From NCBI GenBank assembly GCA_039654915.1, contig CM077595.1, positions 88,391,501 through 88,455,500 of the forward strand: a stretch of 64,000 nt of DNA, in the 5' to 3' direction. A program made the position numbers and the translations under genes. This document shows positions 35,689 through 46,134 of the stretch, piece by piece. The stretch is from Aquilaria yunnanensis (lineage: Eukaryota > Streptophyta > Magnoliopsida > Malvales > Thymelaeaceae). Each line of letters opens with the position of its first letter. Positions within the stretch are counted from its first letter, which is position 1. The notes below the pieces were generated by a model, which saw only the letters and a program-made list of their open reading frames with translations, was not told the origin of the DNA and searched no databases.

Positions 35689-35740
35689 AAAGTATATTCC
35701 AGGTTAGTGGCTTGTCACTTTCGGTTTAGAATGATTTACT

Positions 35741-35800
35741 TTGACGTAAGCTCTTACGTTAGTAAGTTTGTTTGTTTCCCTTTGCCTCCGCCTCTATAAA
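35741..35800 (+). promoter_or_regulatory. Pararetroviral promoter: as-1-like palindrome and TATA box
   Basis: TGACG at 35742-35746 is part of an inverted pair ACGTAAG (35744-35750) and CTTACGT (35753-35759) with a 2-base spacer, resembling the as-1 type element of caulimovirid promoters. CTATAAA at 35794-35800 lies about 35 bases further on, a spacing typical of such promoters. It follows the second ORF, as expected for the genome-length RNA promoter. Confidence 0.6.
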
Positions 35801-36219
35801 GAGGCCTAGTTTCAGTTTGTGATCATCCCAGAGCTAATATAGAACTCCTTTCTTATATCTTCCTAATGCTTCATTTATCTTTCTAAAATTCTAGTCAAGT
35901 AGTGAGGCGGAAGTTCTTAGTTTCTCAACTTTTCTTGATGTTCTGAGTTGCCACTTTTGTGGATCCTCTTAGAATAAGATCATCTTCAAGCTTATAATAA
36001 TTAAGCTTGAAGTTAAATGATAACTTCAGAGTTGCCACTTTATGGATCTTCTCCTTAAGTCATCCTCTGTCTTCAATCTTAATTGTTGTAAACTACCGAC
36101 TTCGATCCCCGGTGATATCTCCGGATAGTCCAGTAATGGTTTCTCAAAAGGTTTTCAAAATATCTTCAGAAAAATTTGCATTAGTGTGGTAATGTCTTAG
36201 AGAATGCCTCTGTAAAATT

Positions 36220-36237
36220 TGGTGCTCGGGGCCTCAA
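36220..36237 (+). other. Possible degenerate tRNA-Met primer-binding site
   Basis: TGGTGCTCGGGGCCTC resembles the caulimovirid primer site (TGGTATCAGAGC and following bases), with about five changes, and is followed by the leader and a new ATG at 36379. Placement between promoter and ORF start is right, but the match is weak. Confidence 0.35.
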
Positions 36238-36620
36238 TTGAGATTTGAAAGAAGGCTAGAGCTTATGAGTTTCTGCGTGTTTTCAGACTATATCACTATC
36301 TAAACTTCCCTGTTGATCTAATCATTTTTTGCGGTTCTACTTATTCTTGGTATATTAGGTTGGAAACTGCCTCTCACCATGGTTCGACGTACTATTGGGA
36401 AATTCTTCGAAAACCCCAGTAGAAGGTCTGGTTGATAACAATGCCACGTACCAAAATTAAAACCTAGTTTTCTTAAAGATTTTATTATTGAGCTACCTCG
36501 GAACCCATTCAACAAATTTGACTGATTTGACTATTTCAGGGGGCAAAGTGTAGGTTTTCTAAAATGGAGGAGGATAAGTGTAGGTTAGGCCAAATGTCAG
36601 GAGATTTTTGTAACTTTTCC

Positions 36621-38160
36621 TTTTTTTTTTTTTTGCATTATTTTAAAACTGTTTTGTCTTTATTAAAAGTTTACGATAGATATACAATACATAATACATT
36701 TCTTTTTCAAAAATAAAGTAATCAACCTATTTTTGTAAAGGTATTTCTTTAAGAGTTGTTATACTATAAGACGGGACATGTACAGTCTTTTGGAACAAAA
36801 ATGTAACGAAAGAAAATTTAAAAGGAATAAAAACATCTAAGATAAGTAAAATAAACATGTTCTTTTCAAATATTTAGATATTCTCTTAAAGGTGCATATT
36901 TTATTTAAACATGTAGTTTAAATATGTCCACAAACAAAACAGTAACGTTAAAGTTAACGACTATCCTTATATATATAAGTTGAGTTAATTAAGTTTAGCA
37001 AGATTTAAGGAATTTCAAAAAGGAAAATGTCAAAGATAATATTTTGAATTTGAATTTATTTGAAAAGATAATCTTAATGAAACTAATTATCGTGTAACTT
37101 CCTTTTATTGTAACTTCATTTTATTTATATTTTTTAATATGGTGATATTGTGGTTGGAAGGTTTCATACATTAGAACCTCAGTTTTGTATAATAGATAAC
37201 TAATTTCATGCATTAAGAATTTGATTTAGTACTAGAAGAGTTTTCTCTATACTTTATGGGAAAAATGATGATTCAATTTCGTATAATAGGAACTTATTTT
37301 TTTTTATGACAGTAACTCATTTACATTCAATAGGAAACCAATTTCATTCAATAAATATCTAGTGTTACATAACAAAGTTTTTTATTTTATATAACATGAA
37401 ACCTCTTTTCGTACAATAGGTAAGCAATTGCATATAATAAAATCTCAATTTCATAAACAATATATCAATTTCATACATGAGGATTTAAAAAACTTAGTTT
37501 TATCTGTAAATTGCCTTCAAGTTCTATTTTTCCTATCAACTGAAATGTTTGATGTATCTTCACGTTTTATTGTTGTATTTGTACACTAAGTTCTAAAAAA
37601 TTTACTTAGTTTCGCACAAATAGTTCTTAACTTATTACAAACAATTCTTATTTTCTTTCAATTTATTTCAAGTTTTATACATTATTTAAACTCAACACTC
37701 ATGTAGTAATTTTGTACATATATGAACCAAGTTTTTGTACAATCAAGGGTGAGCGAAATTCTGGTTATATATGAAATAACCAAAAAGCCAAAAAAAAAAT
37801 TTCAATTACTTTTTTTATGTGTAATTTTGGTTTTTGGTTGTAACGAAAAGCTGATGTACAAGTTTGGTTTGATTTTCTGTTTGCTTTAATTAAAATTTAG
37901 TTAACAGAATAAATCAATTCTTCCCTTTATTGGTATTTGAGTTCAAGATTTGTAAAACATTATTTATATGATAAATGTTTACTATGTGTATATGTGTGAT
38001 GTTTGGATTTGAAATGTGTATGCATATACAATTGGATTATCCTAAAAAAAATTGAAAAGCTGAGTTATTTCTATTTTTTCCTACAATTTGAGTTATTTGA
38101 TTATTAGTACACAAGACAAAAAATGAACAAATTTTGTTATTGAGTTTCAGTTAAAATAGA
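36621..38160. other. AT-rich intergenic DNA with degenerate short repeats
   Basis: No gene was found. Between about 37160 and 37490 phrases such as TTTCGTATAATAGG, TTTTCGTACAATAGG, TTTTGTATAATAG and CAATTTCAT recur every 25-45 bases, suggesting a decayed tandem array. 37745-37920 carries a GGTTTTTGGTT-rich stretch reminiscent of small hAT MITEs, but no ends are clear. Confidence 0.4.
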
Positions 38161-38165
38161 AAAAA

Positions 38166-38167
<2 letters not shown>

Positions 38168-38236
<69 letters not shown>
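38168..38236. repeat. (AT)n microsatellite
   Basis: About 69 bases of uninterrupted AT dinucleotides. Confidence 0.95.
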
Positions 38237-38238
<2 letters not shown>

Positions 38239-41100
38239 ATGCTCTTTTTAGTTTTATTTGAAAAATATAAAAATTAACTGAATATAAATGAAATATAGCT
38301 AAAACAAGAAAATTAAATTAAAAATATTTTTTTTTCATTTTAGTCTTGTTCAATGTTCATTTGAGTTATTTATTTATTCTTTTACATTTTTGTTTATAAA
38401 TGAAAAAAAATATATGAATAAAGAACATGATCTTTTTAGTTTTATTTCTTGTTCATTTAAGTCGATTCCTTGTTCTTTTTAGTTTTTCCTATAATGTTCA
38501 TTTTTCATGAATGAATCTTTCCTTTTTAGAATAAATCAACATGCAAATAACAAGAGCAAGAGAAAGAAAAAAATTTTAAAAAAAGTGGAAATACAATTAC
38601 CCAATAAACAAAAAAAAATCAAAATCAAAATAATAAATAAAAAGATGTTGGAATTTTTTTTTTATGTTATGAATATGTTCTTTTAAAAGCCATAAAAAAT
38701 CTAAAGGAAAGATAAAATTGAAAAAAAATAAAGAAAAAGGTAGAAAATTTTGAAAAAAAAAATAAGAATTATACAAAAAATGAAAAAAATAATAAAAATG
38801 GTAAAATTTTGACAAGTTTGAAAAAAATGAGATGTTTAAAAAAGGATTAAAACTAAAAAATTTAAATTTAAATAGAAAAATGAGAAAAGAAAAAGATGAA
38901 AAAATTTGGAAAAATAGAGAAATGGGAAAATAGGCACATAAATAGGCTTAGCAGCAACATTGTCGAACTTGGCCTAGAGGCCAATCTGAAATGGTGGCTG
39001 AGTGGCGGGTTAATCTGTTGGACCGGTTCAGGCGGCTGTGCCAACCATAACACATATCAATACGCAAGCATCCTCGCACCCCTGCCAAGTATGTCTTGTT
39101 GCTATTTTCCAAAATATGCTTTGATGGCAGCTACAAGAATAGAATATTCCAAAGAATACTTCAATTTTTTTTCATACATAATGTATTTTATATTAAAATA
39201 ACACTTAATTTAAATATGTGTATAGTCAATCATTCAAATGTCAATATTTTAAAAGCATGCACTTATAAAAGTATCAACATAGTTATAGTCATGCCCTTTT
39301 TGTTTTTTCTTTTAACTTTAAAAATTTTGGTCAACCAGTAAAGCATCAACTCAAAATAATTGATTCAGCGAAATGGCCAAGCCCACATAGTAAAAAGAAA
39401 AGTTCCAAGCCCATAATAAATTCAGTCTTACCCAGGTAAGCCGTGCTAAATGGGTTACCAGTCTTCTAGAGCTTCCAGGTTTGTCCTAAGCAAGTTTAAA
39501 AGTGCTACTCAGTTTGTAGTGCCCTCCATATCGTGGTGAAGTCAGGCTAGGTTTGATAACATTGCTTAGCAGAGAATTAGAACAATGCCACCACCAATAT
39601 CCTTAAAAACATGCTAACTACTAGATCAAATGCAGAGGTTTGTCTAAATCTTGCATAATTAGTAAAGTACATTTTTTGTGCATTAGAAAGCACACAAGTT
39701 TGACCCCTTTTTCTAACAGATATAAGATATAAACACATATATAAAGAAATTATTTTTTAATTATCTGCTTGACAGTAACTTTGACACAATGCATTATGTG
39801 ACCGTTTTATTTAGAAAGAACGAGGTACAAAATGACTTGAGCATTGTGACGGTCACATAATGCAACAATATCAAGTGTAAATAAGATGAAGTGTAATTAA
39901 GGACACATCATTTTGATTCAGTGGCTATATTGACATCTAGAGCCTATATTGGTGGTATCATACATAAAAAGAGATGTAAAAGGAAGGAAATCATAGTAGT
40001 TACATAGGCAACTGATTTTTTAGGCAATTTGCATAATATTCAATATGCATGACTTATATAGATATTTGATATGAATAGTTTGATTGCATATATGAAAGGT
40101 ACATGATTATAACATAAACTTGTGAAAAAAATAAATTAATTTATGGAAAGAATCAAATATATGAAGGAATTGATTATTAATAACAAAAAGATAAGACCGA
40201 AACACAAAATTATGTTTAATTTATATTATTCAATTAATGGTTTAACCATTAAAGTAGTAAAGGTAAAAAGAAAAGAAAAGAAATAAATTGACTAAAGCGG
40301 AACCAACCAAAATTATACAAAATAATTGAAAAATCATAGTACTAAAGTTTTGTTTGAGAAAACAACAATGAAAAAAAAAATAGTTTGGGGACCAAGATAG
40401 AAAATGTAAAGCTTTAGGTATTAAAAGTATAACAATTGACTTAATAAAAGTTAAGAAAAAAGCTCTATTTTACTGAAAAAAACAAACAAACCATAATGAC
40501 CAATGTTTTACTTTAGAAAACAATATATCATAAATAAAAAAAAGAACTAAGAGATCAAACAAAAACAATATAATTATGCAGTTATTAAGTTTAGGGCCCA
40601 AAACGTCAAATCGATTAAACTCAGGGTTTAATATGGGAAATGGAAACAATGTAGGGACTGGAAATGCATTTCACTAAAAAGGAATGTGAATCAAAATGAA
40701 AGTAAGAGAATAGCAAAATATGCCTTAAAAAAGCTATTATTCTTTGAAAATTTGACCAAAATTCCAAAAACAAACAACCGCATAAAAAAAACGGAAAAGA
40801 AAAAGATTCAGATGAAAGAGCAGGCGATAACCTAGCCCAACATCAAGGAGCAAAAGTACAAACACACTATAATTTACTGTATAAATGAACAATAATTCAA
40901 AACGGCAATTAGAACATAGTATAATAGCTTAATTGAGTCATATTATTGGCTTCTTTCACCATTTTTTCTGGTAATCCTCACCAATTTTGTTTTTAAATTC
41001 TTAGGTCTCCAATTGTTAAAAACTTAAAATGACATAAAACCAATAATTTATGTTAGAAAAAAAACCGAGAAAAATAACTAGGAACACAAATAAGTGAAAT
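38237..41100. other. AT-rich intergenic DNA
   Basis: Mostly A-rich low-complexity sequence to about 38930. 38940-39110 and 39370-39600 have more balanced composition but no recognisable protein. 40200-40560 repeats blocks found at 9000-9190 (for example GGTTTAACCATTAA and CCAATGTTTTACTTTAGAAA), so it is another copy of that dispersed family. No complete gene is evident. Confidence 0.4.
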
Positions 41101-44100
41101 TATACTATATTCTAAAGAAGAAAAGGTTTCTACTGTTCATAAACAATAATTTTCCATCGTGGTTTTTTTTTTTTTTTTTGCTTCTTCTAATTTATGTTCA
41201 AACCCCTTTTTTGGTCCTTAAATGTGTCATGTCTGCCATAATACTCCCCCACTTTTGCTTGTCGTTGCCAGTTAGAGGGCAGACTATTTGCTGATGGTGA
41301 CATGATTGCCATATCATAAAAATTGGAGAATATTACTAGCTATAATAAATATTATAGGGACCCAAGAGTATTTTGTCTTTTTTTTTTTACATGTCAGGGT
41401 TTTACTCTCCTGCAAAATGGTCAAATCTCTTCTTTAGTTCCTGGATATAACATTTTTACCATAATGGTCTGCAACTTCCATGATCTGTCATAATCCATTT
41501 TTTCTCTTTTGCTAACCAGAATTTTTGTACATACTAGAAGTTAAAGGTTTTTAAAGAGAAGGGAAGAGGGTCATCTTGATCCCTAGCCGCAGGTGTGGCA
41601 GATTTTCAGATATGCATTTATTAATCATATTAAATACCAAAAGCTTTTTTTTTTTGCATGGTTTGACACAAATTTTTAATTATATAAGTTTGATTCAAAG
41701 TTTTAATTAGTTGAAATAAATGCATACTTTTTATAATACATGAGCGTTTTACACAAATTTGATTTAGAGTTTTGATTAGTTGAAATAAGTAAACAATTTG
41801 TATTATGCATGAGTACACAATTCTTAAAAGATTTTATTTTATCACTAATTCATTAGTGAGCAAAAAATTTGGAAAATCTATGCATGTATATTGTGCAATA
41901 TTATTCTACACTATAAACACTAGAAACTTTCGGAACACCAGAAACTTTCTTTCTCTTAATGGTTTTATTGAATTGATTAATAGAATTGCTTTAATCATTT
42001 TTCGTTTGTTATCTTTAATGCTCTTTTGATGCTATATAAACACATCTTCAGTTAACTACTCTATATGCTTATAATTATTTATACTCAAATTTTACTTAAT
42101 GTCAAGGTAAGTCTTAATTGTTAAATTGTAAATCTATTAATATAAATTAAGCACAATTTTATGTTTCAATCATATTATTTTGTTATACATGATTGTGTTT
42201 TGCAGTATGAATTGTTCTCTATGGTTTAATAAAATAATTTGGTCTATAATTGCTAAAATTGAAAATAAATTTTTCTAAATAAATTTCTCATTAATATTAA
42301 AAATTAGAATTTAAGTCTATAAAAAAGGGAAATTTTTAGTGAACTATTTTTAATACATATGATTTTATATTTCTATTTACCTAATTTCAATTATTGTTCA
42401 AGTCAATTCGACTTTAATCAATTTTTTTTTTCATATTTTTTAATTATTTATTATTTAAATTTTTTTACTAAATTTATTGTAAAAAATACCCGCTACATAG
42501 TGCGCACAAACATACCTCATTATACTATATTCTAAAGAAAAAATGGGTTTTACTATTCATCAACAGTAAAATCCACATGGCCCTTTTTTTTTTTTTTGTT
42601 ACTTCTTTCAACTTATTGTCAAATGCCTTTTTTGATCCCAAAATTTTTCACATCTGCCATAATGCTCCCCACTTTAGCATTCTATTGCCAGGTAGAGGAT
42701 AGACCATTTGCTGATGGTGACCTGATTGTTATATCATAAAAGTTGGAAAACATTACTAGATATAATAAAGATTACAGGGACCCAACATTATTTTGTCCCT
42801 TTTTTATACATCCGTCTACCATTATAGTTTTGTTTTACTCTCCAGTAGAATGGTAAAATCTCTTCTTTAATCTCTAGATTTAACATTCCTGCTATAATGA
42901 TCCCTAACTTTCATGATCTGTCATAATTTTTTTTTTTCCTTTTTGCTAATCAAAATTTTTGTGTATGGTAAAAGTCAAAGGTTTTTAAGGAGATGGGAAT
43001 AGAGCTATCTTAATCCCTGGTCACAGGCGTGGTAAGCTTTTAGATACATGACATGAATTTTCAGGAAAATAAAAATTTTGATGACATAGTTAAATTCAAA
43101 ATGATAAAATCTTAAATGAAAGTGAATGATATGTTTTTATTAACACATGTCAAATATCAAAAGCTTTTTGTTTTGCGTGGTTTAACTTAGAGTTTTAATT
43201 ATATAGGTTTGATTCAAAGTTTTAATTAGTTAAAACAAATGTACACTTTTCATAATATATGAGCGATTTACATAGATTTGATTTATAGTTTTAATTTGTT
43301 AAAATAAGTGAACAATTTGTATTATGCATAAATGCACAATTCTTTAAAGGTTTTATTCTATCACTAATTCATTAGTGAGCAAAAAATTTGGAAAACCTAT
43401 GCATGTATATTATGTAATATTATCCTACACTTATGTATACTATGAACATCAGAAACTTTTTTTCTCTTAATAGTTTAATTGAATTGATTAATAAAATTAC
43501 TTTAATTATTTTTCATTTATTATCTTTAATGCTTTTTTGATACTATACAAACACATCTTCAGTTGACTACTCTATATACTTATAATTATTTATACTCTGA
43601 TTTACTTAATTTCAAAGTAAGTCTTACACTTTTACATTGTTCCATCAATGACTTATATTGATTATATTACTGTTAACTCACATACCTCGCTTACTTCTGA
43701 AAGTCATGGGGTTTTTAATGTTCATCATTGAAGATAAATAATTTTTTTCCTTCTTTTCAAACACAATTGACTATTCCTTAAGTTCGATTCCCTTTTCACA
43801 AGGTACTCACATTTTTTTGGGCCTATTTTACAATTTCTCCAATTTCAAGTTGTCTGGTTAAATGTCAATTTAATCCCTAAGCTTCTACTCTTTTCCACTT
43901 TGATCCCTATTTTGCATCCATCTTTTTATTTTGGTCCTAAAATTTAATAAATATTTAACTAGATTATTTCTATTTATTTTCTTGGTCCCTAACATTTTTA
44001 TTGTTTTTATATACTATATTCTAAAGTAAGACATTAGTTATCATTATTTATTTATTTTTGTGTTAAGCCATTTTTGTACATTCATTAAATCAATTGTTAA

Positions 44101-44670
44101 GCCTTTAATACCTAATATTTTTTCATTTTCAATCTTGGTTCAAACTTCTTTTGTTGCTTTTATTTAATTTTGGTTTTCAAAATAAAACTTTAATCATTAT
44201 AATTTACATCATTCTAGCTATGGTTCTGATTGATTAGGCTTTAATTAAATTTTTTATTTTTATTTTTATTAAATTAATGGTTAAATTGTAAATTTATTAA
44301 CATAAATTAAGCACAATTCTGTGTTTCAAGCATATTATTTTTTTATTCATGATTGCATATTGTAGTATGAATTGTTCTCTATGATTTAATAAAATAATTT
44401 GGTCTATAATTACTAAAATTGAAAGTAAATTTTTCTAAATAAATTTATTATTGATATTAAAAATTAGAATTTAATTTGATAAAAGAGAAAAATTTTTAGT
44501 TATGTTATGTTTCTATTTACCTAATTTTAGTTATTGTTAAGGTAGTTCGGCTTTAATCATTTTTTTTAATATTTTTTAATTATTTATTATTTAAATTTTT
44601 TATACTAAATTTATTGTGAAAAATACTCGCTACATCATGCAAATAAGTATACCTCGTATAAAGTATTTAC
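41101..44670. repeat. Tandem array of a 1.2-1.4 kb repeat, possibly Helitron-like
   Basis: Heads TATACTATATTCTAAAG occur at 41101, 42521 and 44010. Tails with ACATACCTC or TATACCTCG occur at about 42510-42519, 43681-43690 and 44648-44656. Unit 1 (41101-42520) and unit 2 (from 42521) align along most of their length, including the CTGATGGTGAC(A/C)TGATTG block (41293, 42713). The last 400 bp of unit 1 (from about 42098) match 44262-44667. Unit 1 and unit 3 tails have a GC-richer CCGCTACATAGTGC / TCGCTACATCATGC motif just before the end. The T-A-rich head and short 3' motif are Helitron-like, but no hairpin is convincing and no Rep/helicase ORF is present. Confidence 0.75.
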
Positions 44671-46134
44671 CAATCCAAAATTTTTTATGTTATTGTATTA
44701 AAATTTTTAAATTATCATCCGACTGAGTTAGCAATTTAATAAAGTTAAATGGCCCACAAGTTTGGTGCAAGTGGATATTTCTGAACAATAATCTCTTTTA
44801 TTGAAAGACTGAAAATAATAGTCAGGGTTATAATTTTCCCTAACAGGAAAGAAACTAATTAACAGAATTTCACATTAAAATTTATTCTAAAATATATTAC
44901 TAATTCAGAAAAATTTAAAAATTATAAAGATTTAAAATATTTAGTTAACGAATTCTAGAATGAGTTTTAAATTTTAGTGTCAAATGAAAAATAAAACAAC
45001 CGACACAAGCGGAGACTTGACGAAGACACTGGACGTAAGATATTTAACAACGTAGAATCGGCCCCATGGGCTTATCTTATTACTTATTACTATTAGCGGA
45101 AGGGTGGGCCCAGCGGTTGTACGTATCAATTAACATGGAGGCTTCGCGGGCTTGACTCTTTCCATGTCCTGCGTGGACTCTGTCTCCGTTTTACGCTGAC
45201 TGGTTTTTTTTTTAGTTTTACTCCCTCTTCTATCAAGTATCTATTAAATCATTTAATTTGATACAGAAATTAAGAAAGTTGAGGAAATTTATTTATTATT
45301 TTTATTATTTTTAATTTTTTTTATAACTTAATTAAAATTTGAAAAATAATATAATAAAATAATTTATTAAATATATAAATGTTATGAAGATTTGAAACTG
45401 TCGAAGATGGAACATGTTGAATAGTTTTGAGACGCTTCTCTGAAAAATAGGAAATTATTATTATTATTATTTTTAAATTTACTGCGCATTTTCTCGTCTC
45501 TTTCCCTCTCTTTTCCATCTCCTGGAAAGAGAAGAAAACGGGGACCAATCTATCCTGCGACTTCCTCCGCAGCAATTTTTCCTTCCGGATTTTCTGTCGC
45601 CTTTGAAAGGTATAACAAATTTTACCCGTTGAAGTCATTTAAGGTTCTCACCTCCCGATTGTTGTTGGGACTTGGGATGGGACACAATAAAGGGCTCTGT
45701 TCCTGCCTGGTTTCATGCGATGATATCTAGGTAACGACCCGAGTTTCATTACAAGGGGAAACACAGATGTGCTGGTGAGAACATCTGTTGTCGACTTTGT
45801 TGAGGTGGGCGGGTTTTACTGATTCCCGAGACTCAGAGCTGTGGTAGCCTCTCCCACATGAATTATTTCTTCTTCTTGTAATTTTATTCTGTTATTTTCT
45901 TCTTTTAATCTTTTTCTACCTTTCAGTTCAATTATTGATGAAGTGAACTGAAATAAGTAGATGTTGTTGAGGTCATGTCAGAGAATTTAGCTTTCGGACT
46001 GATGGTTGCTGTTTTGACCTTCTCAATTAGCTTTCTTCAAGGCTTGGCTGCTGATGGGCTTAATTTTGCTACAGTGAATTTGTACGCCTGATTCTTAAGT
46101 TGGTTTCTTCGTCGGGGAGTTTGTAGCCAAGGTT
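44671..46134 (+). promoter_or_regulatory. Upstream region and probable 5' UTR of the CNGC gene
   Basis: 45000-45230 is GC-richer than its surroundings. 45480-46134 is probably transcribed leader. A GT donor after ATATCTAG (45729) and an AG acceptor after TTTTGCTAC (about 46073) would make a 5' UTR intron, but I could not verify it. No convincing TATA box placement. Confidence 0.35.

Larger units (their letters stand above)
29891..36512 (+). mobile_element. Endogenous pararetrovirus (Caulimoviridae), rearranged and decayed
   Basis: A 6.6-kb block is inserted in the right arm of the foldback element, with about 19 bp of the arm missing and no clear target duplication, as expected without an integrase. 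In order: an isolated 118-bp RT fragment, an unassigned ORF region, a coat-protein region, a Cys-poor zinc knuckle, an aspartic protease, RT, RNase H, a second ORF, a promoter, a leader with a possible tRNA-Met primer site, and the start of another ORF. A single polyprotein order of coat, protease, RT and RNase H followed by a second ORF resembles florendoviruses. I found no movement-protein region. Many stops and frameshifts show it cannot make functional proteins. Confidence 0.85.
27787..36620. mobile_element. Long foldback Mutator-like element, interrupted by a MITE and a pararetrovirus
   Basis: The left end reads GGAAAGTTACAAAAACCCCC. The right end, on the minus strand from 36620, reads GGAAAAGTTACAAAAATCTC. 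Both are followed by TTTGGCCTAAC(T/C)TACACTT and TTAGAAAACCTACAC. The inverted arms are very long: 27787 to about 28930 on the left, about 29097-29890 plus 36512-36620 on the right, leaving a loop of only about 165 bp. Outside both ends lie T runs, which could hide a 9-bp T target duplication. The ends, flanks and lack of coding sequence fit a non-autonomous Mutator-like foldback. Without insertions the element would be about 2 kb. Confidence 0.75.

Noticed and set aside
38896..39201. 101-codon plus-strand ORF
   Set aside because: Low-complexity start and no recognisable domain; not supported as a gene.
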